A stretch of 64,000 nucleotides of DNA from SURF-55 sp040755195 (lineage in GTDB: Bacteria; Bacillota; Desulfotomaculia; Desulfotomaculales; Ammonificaceae), in contig JBFMBL010000011.1 in assembly GCA_040755195.1 (NCBI GenBank), forward strand, positions 1 through 64,000, written 5' to 3'. Shown piece by piece: positions 22,326 through 30,422 of the stretch. Position 1 is the first letter of the stretch, and each line of letters starts with the position of its first letter. The notes under the pieces are model-generated. The model searched no databases and was not told the origin of the DNA. It saw only the letters and a program-made list of their open reading frames with translations. The position numbers and the translations under genes were made by a program.

Positions 22326-23828
22326 ATGATTCAGGGGACGGCTTCGCACGTGGGCAAGAGTATACTGGCGACGGCCTTCTGCAGGATCTTCAAGCAGGAC
22401 GGTTACCGGGTGGCGCCGTTCAAGGCGCAGAATATGGCCTTGAATGCCTATGTCACCGGTGACGGTGGGGAGATCGGCCGGGCTCAGGGGGTGCAGGCGG
22501 AAGCGTCGGGGGTTGCGGCAACAGTGGACATGAACCCTGTACTCCTGAAACCCAAACGAGATACAGTGGCCCAGGTGATTGTGCATGGACGGCCGGTCGG
22601 AGATTTTTCGGCCCGGGATTACCGGGAGGACTACTTGGAGAAGGCATGGAAGGTCGTGACGGAAAGCTTTGCGCGCCTCGCGGCGGAATACGAAATCATT
22701 GTTATCGAAGGAGCCGGCAGCCCGGCCGAAGTCAACCTGCGGGATAGAGACATCGCCAATATGCGGGCGGCGGCGCTTGCCGATGCCCCGGTTATCCTGG
22801 TGGCGGACATTGACCGGGGGGGCGTATTCGCCCAACTTGTGGGGACAATTCAACTTCTCCCCCCGGATGAGGCGGCGCGCGTCAGTGGCTTCGTTATTAA
22901 CAAGTTCCGCGGCGATTCAAGCATTCTGGAGCCGGGCTTGCGCTTCCTGGAGGAAAACACCGGGCGGCCGGTGCTCGGGGTGCTTCCGTACCTTCCGGAT
23001 CTGGGGGTGGCGGCGGAAGATTCGGTAAGCTTAAATGACGGGGTCGTACGTCCCAGCACTCACGTCCGTGAGTGCTGGGCGCTGGATATCGCGGTTGTGC
23101 GGCTGCCGCGGATCGCTAATTTTGACGATTTTGACCCGCTGCTGCTGGAACCGGATGTTTCGCTGCGCTTTGTCACCCACCCGGCGCTCCTGGGCATTCC
23201 GGATTTAGTCATTCTCCCCGGAACCAAGAATACAGTGGCCGACCTTCACTGGCTCTATGCAACCGGTTGGGCGGATGTCATCTCGCAAAGGGCGGGTTGC
23301 GGAACGCCGGTCCTAGGCGTCTGCGGCGGGTATCAGATGTTGGGGAAAGAGATCAGAGACCCGGAGGGAAGCGAAGATAAGGCCGGAACCTTTTCCGGAC
23401 TCGGGCTTCTCGACGTGGCTACGGTTTTCCTTCCGGAGAAAGTAACGGCACGTGTCCGCGGCGCGGTAACGGGAGCAGGAATGCTGGCGGAATTGAAGGG
23501 CGAAGAAGTGAACGGGTACGAGATTCACGCCGGCAAAACTGTTCCGGGAGCAGAGGCGGAACCGGCTTTTGTTTTGAAGCGAAGTCACGGTGAAACAACC
23601 GAGGGATCGATCCAGGGGGCGGTCTGGGGGACGTACCTTCACGGCCTTTTTGAAGCGGACGGGTTTCGCCGGGGGTTTCTAAATCTTTTGCGAAAGCGGC
23701 GGGGCTTGGCCCCCGAAGATTTTGGGATATCTTTTATTCGGTGTAAGGAGGCAAGTTTCGACCGGGTGGCGGCGACGGTGCGGGAACATTTGCGCCTGGA
23801 TGAGGTTTACAGTTGGCTGAATCTTTAG
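22326..23828 (+). CDS. cobQ: Cobyric acid synthase CobQ/CbiP
   Basis: CobQ amidates side chains b, d, e and g of adenosylcobyrinic acid a,c-diamide using glutamine and ATP. The 500-residue product has the dethiobiotin-synthetase-like ATPase domain (GTASHVGKSILATAF, PFKAQNMALNAYVT, VIEGAGSPAEVNLRDRDIAN). It also has the class I glutamine amidotransferase domain (PVLGVCGGYQMLGKEI, Cys near residue 331; YEIHAG; WGTYLHGLFE). The N-terminus appears to begin five codons earlier: the frame reads LARALMIQG from CTG 22311, and GAGGGAGG lies 8 bases before that CTG. A 28-bp palindrome adds an odd in-frame segment near residue 243. Confidence 0.93.
   Translation: MIQGTASHVGKSILATAFCRIFKQDGYRVAPFKAQNMALNAYVTGDGGEIGRAQGVQAEASGVAATVDMNPVLLKPKRDTVAQVIVHGRPVGDFSARDYREDYLEKAWKVVTESFARLAAEYEIIVIEGAGSPAEVNLRDRDIANMRAAALADAPVILVADIDRGGVFAQLVGTIQLLPPDEAARVSGFVINKFRGDSSILEPGLRFLEENTGRPVLGVLPYLPDLGVAAEDSVSLNDGVVRPSTHVRECWALDIAVVRLPRIANFDDFDPLLLEPDVSLRFVTHPALLGIPDLVILPGTKNTVADLHWLYATGWADVISQRAGCGTPVLGVCGGYQMLGKEIRDPEGSEDKAGTFSGLGLLDVATVFLPEKVTARVRGAVTGAGMLAELKGEEVNGYEIHAGKTVPGAEAEPAFVLKRSHGETTEGSIQGAVWGTYLHGLFEADGFRRGFLNLLRKRRGLAPEDFGISFIRCKEASFDRVAATVREHLRLDEVYSWLNL
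23052..23079. repeat. Family B palindrome inside cobQ, copy B3
   Basis: CCCAGCACTCACG (23052-23064), TC, CGTGAGTGCTGGG (23067-23079) form a perfect palindrome with family B ends. It is read in frame by cobQ as PSTHVRECW between the conserved DSVSLNDG and LDIAVVRLPRIANF. The element seems to be a minimal B copy tolerated in the coding sequence. Confidence 0.8.
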
Positions 23829-23868
23829 AGTCTTTGACGTCAAGATCCACGCAAGATGGCAAGAAGAA

Positions 23869-23979
23869 TTAACCACAGAGACACAGAGAACACGGAGAGG
23901 AAAAACGGAAATATGGGTATTTATTTTATTTCTAAATCATGAAATTTCTGTTCTCTGTGAACTCTATGCCTCTGTGGTG
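23869..23979. repeat. Family C inverted repeat, copy C1
   Basis: The left arm TTAACCACAGAGACACAGAG and the right arm CTCTATGCCTCTGTGGTG form a long imperfect hairpin around an AT-rich centre. Copies with the same CCACAGAG/CTCTGTGG ends lie at 44235-44480 and 46049-46163. Element B4 is attached directly to its right end. Confidence 0.8.
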
Positions 23980-24101
23980 ACCCAGCACTCAACTTGCTGA
24001 TCTTAAGACGTGGCGTTCTAAGTTCGTATTATGTACGATGTTACAAAGTAGTTTTAACGTGTCGTTGAGTGCTGGGTGGTTCCGGCTTGTCCGGGTTAGG
24101 A
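23980..24101. repeat. Family B element, copy B4, plus CCGGACAAGCCGG motif
   Basis: The arms ACCCAGCACTCAAC (23980-23993) and GTTGAGTGCTGGGT (24064-24077) are exact complements. Right after them comes GGTTCCGGCTTGTCCGGGTT, which in copies C2 and C3 is joined almost directly to the C repeat. B4 therefore looks inserted at that junction. With C1 it fills the 326-bp gap between cobQ and cbiA. Confidence 0.8.
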
Positions 24102-24154
24102 TGTCCTTCGAGAGTGAAGGGTTTTAACATCTTGTTCTGAAACAGGGGATTTTT

Positions 24155-25543
24155 ATGCGGCGGGTGATAATTGCCGGGGCCTCAAGCGGCGCCGGAAAAA
24201 CGACTGTGGCCGTGGGCCTGATGGCGTCGTTAGCGGCGCAGGGGTTCACGGTCCAGGGCTTTAAGGCGGGACCTGACTACATCGATCCTGGTTTTCACAT
24301 GGCGGCCACCGGGCGGCTTTCCCGCAACCTGGATACCTGGATGCTTTCGCCCGATGCGGTGCGGGAGGTTTTCCTGCGGGGGTGCCGCGGGGCGGACATG
24401 GCTGTGGTTGAGGGGGTGATGGGCCTTTACGACGGGCTGGGGTCGGATAACGAGTTGGGGAGCACGGCGTACCTGGCCAAGGTCCTCCGGACGCCGGTAA
24501 TTCTGGTGTTGGACGTTCGGGGAATGGCGGCTTCGGCGGCGGCGGTAGTGCTCGGCTTTAAGGAATACGATCCGGAGGTTACGCTGGCGGGGATCATCCT
24601 CTCTTTTGCCGGGAGCGAATCCCACTGCTCCTTGGTGCGGGAGGCGATAGAGGAGAAGACGGGCGTACCGGTTTTGGGGTGTCTGGTGCGTGATTCAACG
24701 CTGGCGTTGCCCGAACGACACCTGGGCCTGGTTCCGGTACATGAAACGGCGGGGGTGCGGGAGCAAATCAGTCGGTTGGCGGCAGCGGTTACCGCCGCAG
24801 TGAACCTCGACGCGGTGCTGCGAGTGACTGAGACGGCTGAACAGATGCCTGCGCCGGCGCAGACTGTTTTTCCGGCAGATCCGCAACTTCCCCGGGTGCG
24901 GCTCGCGGTTGCCCGTGATGCAGCTTTTAGTTTTTACTATCCGGAGAACCTGGATCTCCTGGAAACGTATGGCGCAGAACTTGCCTTTTTCAGCCCCCTG
25001 GCCGACGGCGCCCTGCCACCCGGTACAGCCGGACTTTACCTCGGCGGCGGGTTCCCGGAGGTCTATGCCGCAGAACTCGCGGCTAATGTGAATTTGCGCT
25101 GTGCGATAAAGGAAGCGGTAGAGGCGGGGATGCCGGTACTGGCCGAGTGCGGTGGGCTGATGTATCTGAGTAAGGCTATCACATGCGACGGCGGATCTTG
25201 GGCGATGGCAGGGGTGCTGCCGGCAGAGGTGACGCTCACGCGAAAGCTCCAGCGCCTGGGATACGTGACGGCTGAGGCCCTGACGGATACCTGTCTTTTG
25301 CGGCGGGGAGAAACACTGCGGGGGCACGTCTTTCACTACTCTGCTCTTGCCTGGCGGGAAACGCCGCTTCCCGCCGCATACCGTTTTCGCTTTCACCGGG
25401 GAAGGTTACAGGAAGACGGCGCGGTTTACAAAAACGTGGTGGCTTCGTACCTGCACACGCACTTCATGAACCGGCCCGGGGCAGCGGCACGTTTTGTTGA
25501 TTTTTGTGATTCACGCGCGAAAGACACGGGCAAACGACTTTGA
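24155..25543 (+). CDS. cbiA: Cobyrinate a,c-diamide synthase CbiA
   Basis: CbiA amidates the a and c acetate side chains of cobyrinic acid with glutamine and ATP. The 462-residue product starts RRVIIAGASSGAGKTTVAVG (P-loop). It continues with GFKAGPDYIDPGFHMAATG and VEGVMGLYDGLGSD, and ends with a glutamine amidotransferase domain (GLYLGGGFPEVYAAELA; MPVLAECGGLMYLSKAI, Cys near 330; VASYLHTHF). The length is normal. Upstream lies a non-coding stretch with repeats, and the ribosome binding site is weak (CAGGGGATTTTT). Confidence 0.95.
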   Translation: MRRVIIAGASSGAGKTTVAVGLMASLAAQGFTVQGFKAGPDYIDPGFHMAATGRLSRNLDTWMLSPDAVREVFLRGCRGADMAVVEGVMGLYDGLGSDNELGSTAYLAKVLRTPVILVLDVRGMAASAAAVVLGFKEYDPEVTLAGIILSFAGSESHCSLVREAIEEKTGVPVLGCLVRDSTLALPERHLGLVPVHETAGVREQISRLAAAVTAAVNLDAVLRVTETAEQMPAPAQTVFPADPQLPRVRLAVARDAAFSFYYPENLDLLETYGAELAFFSPLADGALPPGTAGLYLGGGFPEVYAAELAANVNLRCAIKEAVEAGMPVLAECGGLMYLSKAITCDGGSWAMAGVLPAEVTLTRKLQRLGYVTAEALTDTCLLRRGETLRGHVFHYSALAWRETPLPAAYRFRFHRGRLQEDGAVYKNVVASYLHTHFMNRPGAAARFVDFCDSRAKDTGKRL

Positions 25544-25599
25544 ATCAGGATAGTATCTCGCCAAAAAGTTGCTGATCGTTTACAGAGGAGTCCTCCATG

Positions 25600-25845
25600 C
25601 CGCTAATAGCGGCACCACGAAATCTTGAAAATGGGTCGACCCGTAAGCTTGTTACTTAGAAGCAGTAATGTAACAAAGGCGGAACGCCGTGAGAAGTGAC
25701 GCAGTGCAAGGCAGACCGTCGGAGGCGAACCGGAGCGTACTGGGAGGTACGTGAGGATTCGGCTCGGGCGGTCTAACGCAGCAATGCGTTGCTTATCGCG
25801 GCGCCCACCGAAAGAAGTACTATCTATTTTCGAGGGAGGGGTTTT
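25600..25845 (+). repeat. Family A structured repeat, copy A4 (cobT leader)
   Basis: Outer stem arms are CGCCGTGAGAAG (25685-25696) and CTTATCGCGGCG (25792-25803). Inside, AGACCG/CGGTCT pairs and the apical hairpin GCGTACTGGGAGGTACGT is present. The hairpin AACGCAGCAATGCGTT has a GCAA loop. The tail CACCGAAAGAAGTACTAT leads into the GAGGGAGG ribosome binding site of cobT. It fills the gap after cbiA and is sense to cobT. Confidence 0.88.
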
Positions 25846-26910
25846 ATGCTTTTAGCTCAAACTGTAGCCTGTATCGGCGAACTCGACCGGGAGGCAATGG
25901 CCCGGGCGCAAACGCGGATGGATAGCCTTTTGAAACCTCCCGGGAGCTTAGGGCGGTTGGAGGAAATAGCGGTGAAGCTTGCCGGGATTACCGGGAAGCC
26001 TTTTCCGGTAATTAAAAAAAAGAGCGTAATCGTAATGGCGGGTGATCACGGCGTTGTGGCGGAAGGGGTGAGTGCGGCGCCCCAGGAGATCACTTATCAG
26101 ATACTCCCGCGATTCGTTGACGGCACCGGAGGAATCGGTGTTTTGGCGCGTCACGCCGGAGCCCGGGTGGTGGTGGTGGATATCGGCGTGGCACGACCGG
26201 TGGACCGGCCGGGGGTAATAGTGCGGAAAATCCGCGCCGGTACAGGGAATATCGCCCGCGGGCCCGCAATGACCCGGGAAGAAGCAGCGCAGGCGGTCAG
26301 CGTAGGGATTGAACTGTCCCAGGCGGAAATTCAAGATGGAGTAGACCTTATCGCGACCGGGGATATGGGTATCGGCAATACTACGCCTTCAAGCGCGATC
26401 TTATGTGTTATAGCCGGTATTCCAGTGGATGAAGCGGTGGGCCGAGGAACAATGGTGAACGATGAGGTGCTGGAGCGGAAGCGCCGGGTGGTGGCCCAAG
26501 CTATGAGCGTCAATCAGCCGGATCCAACCGATCCCCTCGATGTCCTGGCTAAGGTCGGGGGGCTGGAGATCGCCGGCCTTGCCGGGGTTATTCTGGGCGC
26601 GGCGGCGCAGCGGGTCCCTGTGCTGCTCGATGGATTCATCACCGGAGCGGCGGCGCTGATTGCCGCCGGTTTGTGCCCCCGGGCCAGGGAGTTCATGCTG
26701 GCCTCGCACCTTTCCGAAGAGCGGGCGCACAGGCACATGCTGACGGCGCTGGGACTTAAGCCTTTGCTGGATTTCAATCTCCGGCTTGGGGAAGGCACGG
26801 GGGCGGCGCTGGCAATGCCGGTGGTGGAAGCATCGGTAAAGGTCCTCAAGGAGATGGCTACTTTCGGTGAAGCCGAAGTGAGCGATATGGACAGGGAGAA
26901 GTTGCTGTAA
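25846..26910 (+). CDS. cobT: Nicotinate-nucleotide-dimethylbenzimidazole phosphoribosyltransferase CobT
   Basis: CobT activates the lower ligand base by transferring phosphoribose from nicotinate mononucleotide. The 354-residue product has full length and the family motifs RMDSLLKPPGSLGRLEEIA, VMAGDHGVVAEGVSAAP, DLIATGDMGIGNTTPSSAI and LDGFITGAAALIA. The C-terminal LRLGEGTGAALAMPVVEAS contains the catalytic glutamate. ATG 25846 follows GAGGGAGGGGTTTT, so upstream in-frame codons inside repeat A4 are not used. Confidence 0.95.
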   Translation: MLLAQTVACIGELDREAMARAQTRMDSLLKPPGSLGRLEEIAVKLAGITGKPFPVIKKKSVIVMAGDHGVVAEGVSAAPQEITYQILPRFVDGTGGIGVLARHAGARVVVVDIGVARPVDRPGVIVRKIRAGTGNIARGPAMTREEAAQAVSVGIELSQAEIQDGVDLIATGDMGIGNTTPSSAILCVIAGIPVDEAVGRGTMVNDEVLERKRRVVAQAMSVNQPDPTDPLDVLAKVGGLEIAGLAGVILGAAAQRVPVLLDGFITGAAALIAAGLCPRAREFMLASHLSEERAHRHMLTALGLKPLLDFNLRLGEGTGAALAMPVVEASVKVLKEMATFGEAEVSDMDREKLL

Positions 26911-26948
26911 AAAAACCCGAAAGGTGGACGGAAAAGGAGCGGTGCGTT

Positions 26949-27911
26949 ATGCGGTGTGTTATGAAGAAGATACCGGTTCTGTTAGTGGCGCTTGTTTTGC
27001 TTGCCGGTGTTACCGGTTGTGGGCGGCAGTCGATCGGGGAAAAGATGCGGTCGAGCGGTGATCATCGGGAGAATACGGCTTTGGTCACCTTGACCGATAG
27101 CTTAAACCGTACGGTGACGATTAAAAAAAGACCGGAGCGCATCGTTTCCCTTGCGCCAAGTAACACTGAAATTCTGTTTGCCCTCGGTCTGGGCGATAAG
27201 GTTGTGGGGGTTACCAAGTATTGTGATTTTCCGGCGGAAGCCGGGAAAAAGCCGCAAATCGGTGGCTTTTCCGATCCGAACCTGGAGAAGATCCTGGCTT
27301 GCCGGCCGGATTTGGTTTTGGCTACCGAAAAGCACCAGGAAATGATAGCTGCCTTGGAGAAGCAGGGTATTGACGTCCTGGTGGTGTCGCCTAAGACAGT
27401 GGCAAGTGTTTTAGAAAACATCAAGATGGTGGGGAAGGCCACGGACGCGGGTGCGGCTGCCGATACTGTAGTGAGTGGTTTGCAGAAAAGGATCGATGCC
27501 GTTACCGCTAAAGTTCAACCTGTTCCGGCAAATAAGCGGCCCAAGGTTTTTTACGAACTCTGGCATGAGCCTTTGATGACCGCGGGACCGGGAACATTTA
27601 TTGACGATCTCATTAAACTGGCCGGTGGAGTCAATGCGGCAGCCGATGCCGGTAAAGGGTACCCGGAATACAGCCTGGAAATGCTGCTGGCCAAAAACCC
27701 CGATGTCCTGATTAACTCTTACGGGCACGGGAAGGGAAATCCGACAAAAGAAGATATAAAGGCGCGTAAGGGATGGGGTGCCCTCAACTGTGTTAAGAAC
27801 GACCGGATTTACACTGTTAACGCCGACCTGGTAAATCGCTCCGGGCCGCGTATTGTTGAAGGCCTTGAGGCTTTTGCCGGGGCGATTCACCCGGAACTTT
27901 TCAATCAGTAG
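26949..27911 (+). CDS. btuF: Corrinoid ABC transporter binding lipoprotein BtuF
   Basis: BtuF captures cobalamin or cobinamide outside the cell for the BtuCD importer. The 320-residue product has a lipoprotein signal (LLVALVLLAGVTGC, lipid-modified Cys about 24) and a class III binding fold: PERIVSLAPSNTEILFALGL, YCDFPAEAGKKPQIGGFSDP, ILACRPDLVLATEKHQEMI. The alpha-helical linker follows, and then VFYELWHEPLMTAGPGTFID, typical for BtuF. The start at 26949 has AAGGAG ten bases upstream. The gene follows cobT by 38 bp and is 10 bp ahead of btuC. Confidence 0.9.
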   Translation: MRCVMKKIPVLLVALVLLAGVTGCGRQSIGEKMRSSGDHRENTALVTLTDSLNRTVTIKKRPERIVSLAPSNTEILFALGLGDKVVGVTKYCDFPAEAGKKPQIGGFSDPNLEKILACRPDLVLATEKHQEMIAALEKQGIDVLVVSPKTVASVLENIKMVGKATDAGAAADTVVSGLQKRIDAVTAKVQPVPANKRPKVFYELWHEPLMTAGPGTFIDDLIKLAGGVNAAADAGKGYPEYSLEMLLAKNPDVLINSYGHGKGNPTKEDIKARKGWGALNCVKNDRIYTVNADLVNRSGPRIVEGLEAFAGAIHPELFNQ

Positions 27912-27921
27912 GAAGCGAACG

Positions 27922-28956
27922 GTGGAACAGATAAACCGGAAGATACCGGTGGTACTTCTGGCAGTAATCCTGGCCATAACGATTGTTGCAGCTACCGGCG
28001 CCGGGGCGGTGGCCATTCCGGCGAAGGAGATCATTACCGTCTTGGTAAGAAAGCTTCCCCTGGTTGGTAACCATGTAGATCCCTCCGCCCCACCGGTGCA
28101 TGAGACCATCATTATGGTGGTCAGGCTCCCCCGCGTGGTGTTGGCGGCGTTCGTCGGGGCGGCGTTATCCGCCGCCGGGGTAGTACTCCAGGCGCTTTTT
28201 CGCAATCCGCTTGCCGATCCATACCTAATCGGAGCGTCTTCAGGAGCGGCGTTGGGAGGCTGTCTGTCTATATTGATCTACCCTGGCTTTCTTACGGGGG
28301 ATTTTGGGGCCCTGCCTGTTTTGGCCTTCGGCGGAGCGCTTGGCGCTATGGCAATTGTTTTCGGCCTGGCCCGGATCGGGAACAGGGTAGCCATTGGCGC
28401 GCTGATCCTCGCCGGGATTGCAGTAGGTTCTTTTCTGAGCGCCGTCGTCTCATTGCTCATTTTCACCAGCGGTGACCGGCTTCATCCGTTGGTTTACTGG
28501 CTGATGGGAAGTTTCTCCGCTCGCAATTGGGGCCACGTGACGATGGCCCTACCTTACATTACCGTTGCGCTTGTCGTGCTGCTCCTGTTTACCCGAGAAC
28601 TGAACGCCCTGTTGCTGGGTGAAGAAAGCGCCCGGTACCTTGGCGTTGAGGTCGAAACGGTAAAAAAGCTGCTGCTGGCCGCCGCCACGCTCTTAACGGC
28701 TGCATCTGTGGCTGCCGCGGGGCCCATTGGTTTTGTGGGGCTCGTCGTCCCACACATAATGCGGCTGTTCCTTGGACCGGACCACCGATTGCTCCTGCCG
28801 GGCGCTGTTTTGGCCGGGGCAGCCTTCCTGGTCGGTGCGGATCTTCTGGCGCGGCTGGTTATGGCTCCCGGCGAGATACCGGTGGGTATTGTTACGGCAG
28901 TTTGCGGCGGCCCGTTTTTCGCTTACCTTTTATGGCGTAGACGGATCGAAATCTAG
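27922..28956 (+). CDS. btuC: Corrinoid ABC transporter permease BtuC
   Basis: BtuC forms the membrane channel of the vitamin B12 importer (FecCD family). The 344-residue product, read from GTG 27922, has about ten helices. The signature stretches are RLPRVVLAAFVGAALSAAGV, LFRNPLADPYLIGASSGAAL, and the coupling-helix region TAASVAAAGPIGFVGLVVPH. The frame upstream of 27922 is a shadow of btuF. It is co-transcribed with btuF and the ATPase gene. Confidence 0.92.
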   Translation: MEQINRKIPVVLLAVILAITIVAATGAGAVAIPAKEIITVLVRKLPLVGNHVDPSAPPVHETIIMVVRLPRVVLAAFVGAALSAAGVVLQALFRNPLADPYLIGASSGAALGGCLSILIYPGFLTGDFGALPVLAFGGALGAMAIVFGLARIGNRVAIGALILAGIAVGSFLSAVVSLLIFTSGDRLHPLVYWLMGSFSARNWGHVTMALPYITVALVVLLLFTRELNALLLGEESARYLGVEVETVKKLLLAAATLLTAASVAAAGPIGFVGLVVPHIMRLFLGPDHRLLLPGAVLAGAAFLVGADLLARLVMAPGEIPVGIVTAVCGGPFFAYLLWRRRIEI

Positions 28957-28967
28957 GGGGAAGGCAC

Positions 28968-29741
28968 TTGGCTTCTTTGGTGCTGGAAAACATCAGCTTC
29001 GGTTACCATGCGAAAGACATTATTACAGACATCAGCATCGAGATCCCCGCAGGCACACTTCTGGGCTTGATCGGACCGAACGGTGCAGGAAAGACCACTT
29101 TGCTGAAGATCATCGCCCGGTTGCTGCGTCCCGGAACCGGCCGGGTGATTCTGGACGGCTGCAACATCCATAAACTGAAACAAATTGAAGTGGCCCGCCG
29201 CGTGGCTGTTGTACCTCAGGATAACCAACTGGATTTTGCCTTTACCGTCGAGCAAGTGGTGTTAATGGGTCGTTACCCGCATCTCAACCGTTTGCAGCAG
29301 GAAGGGAAAGTGGACCTCGCTATTGCACACCGGGCGATGCAAGCCACGGCAACCGACCATCTTGCCAAGCGGCCGGTGACGACTTTGAGCGGTGGTGAAC
29401 GCCAACGGGTGGCCATTGCCCGTGCTTTGGTTCAGGAGCCGGAAATACTGCTGCTCGACGAACCTACGGCGCACCTCGATATCGCCCACCAGGCACAGAC
29501 TATCGAGCTGGCTTACCGCCTCAACCGCGAACAAGGCCTTACCGTTATTGCTGCCCTGCACGACCTGAACCTTGCGGCGGCTTATCTGGACCGGTTGCTT
29601 CTCCTCGAGAACGGGCGCATCGCCGCTTTTGGCTCACCGGCTGCGGTGCTCACCCCCGAAAAGATATGCGCCGCTTACGGCATTAACGTCCTTGTAACCC
29701 GGCACCCCCGGCGAAACTGTCCCCAGGTAATGCTGTTTTGA
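28968..29741 (+). CDS. btuD: Corrinoid ABC transporter ATPase BtuD
   Basis: BtuD powers corrinoid uptake. The 257-residue product carries Walker A (GLIGPNGAGKTTLLKIIA), the Q-loop VAVVPQDNQLDF, the signature TLSGGERQRVAIARALVQEP, Walker B ILLLDEPTAHLD, and the H-loop ALHDLNLAAAYLDR. TTG 28968 follows GGGGGAAGGCAC. It is the last gene of the plus-strand run and converges with cobU after 52 bp. No clear terminator is visible between them. Confidence 0.92.
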   Translation: MASLVLENISFGYHAKDIITDISIEIPAGTLLGLIGPNGAGKTTLLKIIARLLRPGTGRVILDGCNIHKLKQIEVARRVAVVPQDNQLDFAFTVEQVVLMGRYPHLNRLQQEGKVDLAIAHRAMQATATDHLAKRPVTTLSGGERQRVAIARALVQEPEILLLDEPTAHLDIAHQAQTIELAYRLNREQGLTVIAALHDLNLAAAYLDRLLLLENGRIAAFGSPAAVLTPEKICAAYGINVLVTRHPRRNCPQVMLF

Positions 29742-29793
29742 GGGGCGTTACGGGGAAAATTTGTTTAAATCAACGAAGTTTTGCAGCGGTCTC

Positions 29794-30330
29794 CTAAGGC
29801 TTTATGCGGAGGGGGATACCGCAAACCAAAAGGTAGACCATGTCCGCCGCGGCGGCAACCTGCTGATTCACACGACCCAAGATATCCCGGTAAAGCCTCC
29901 CTAAAGGATAAGCCGGTACGACGCCCATCCCCACTTCATTGGTTACCGCCACGCATGGTCCTTGCCGCTTGCTGATTTCGGTCAGGAAACCTTCCACGCG
30001 ACCGTCAACCTCCGCCGGAGTAAGACCACCCGCAAGAAGATTGGCCACCCATACCCCGATGCAGTCAACCAGTAATACCGCCTCTCGGGGCACCGTCAGG
30101 ATCGCCCGTGACAGATCAAGGGGTTCTTCCACCGTCTCCCAACCTGCCGGACGCCGCGCCCGGTGTTCGGCTATACGCGCCCTCATCTCTTCGTCGGTCG
30201 CAACAGCCGTGGCCACGTAAACCACCCGGGGAGCTTTGCTGATCAACGACTCCGCAAAAGTACTCTTGCCGCTGCGGACACCCCCGGTTACCATGAAGAT
30301 TTTCCCGTGATCGGCATCCCGAGCCTCCAT
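29794..30330 (-). CDS. cobU: Adenosylcobinamide kinase / adenosylcobinamide-phosphate guanylyltransferase CobU
   Basis: CobU phosphorylates adenosylcobinamide and then transfers GMP to give adenosylcobinamide-GDP. The 178-residue product has the P-loop VTGGVRSGKSTFAESL, VYVATAVATDEEMRARIAEH with the guanylylated histidine, and VLLVDCIGVWVANLLAGG. It also has AVTNEVGMGVVPAYPLGRLY and RDILGRVNQQVAAAADMVYL. All positions of a complete enzyme are present. It is the last gene of the minus-strand set cbiB-cobS-cobD-cobU. Confidence 0.95.
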   Translation of the reverse strand: MEARDADHGKIFMVTGGVRSGKSTFAESLISKAPRVVYVATAVATDEEMRARIAEHRARRPAGWETVEEPLDLSRAILTVPREAVLLVDCIGVWVANLLAGGLTPAEVDGRVEGFLTEISKRQGPCVAVTNEVGMGVVPAYPLGRLYRDILGRVNQQVAAAADMVYLLVCGIPLRIKP

Positions 30331-30422
30331 CCTGTACCCAACCTTTCTTCAACAATTTCCGCCACGAAGGTAAACAGTATAAGGTACAAACCTTCGTTCG
30401 CTAAGAATCCATCACTTTTTTA

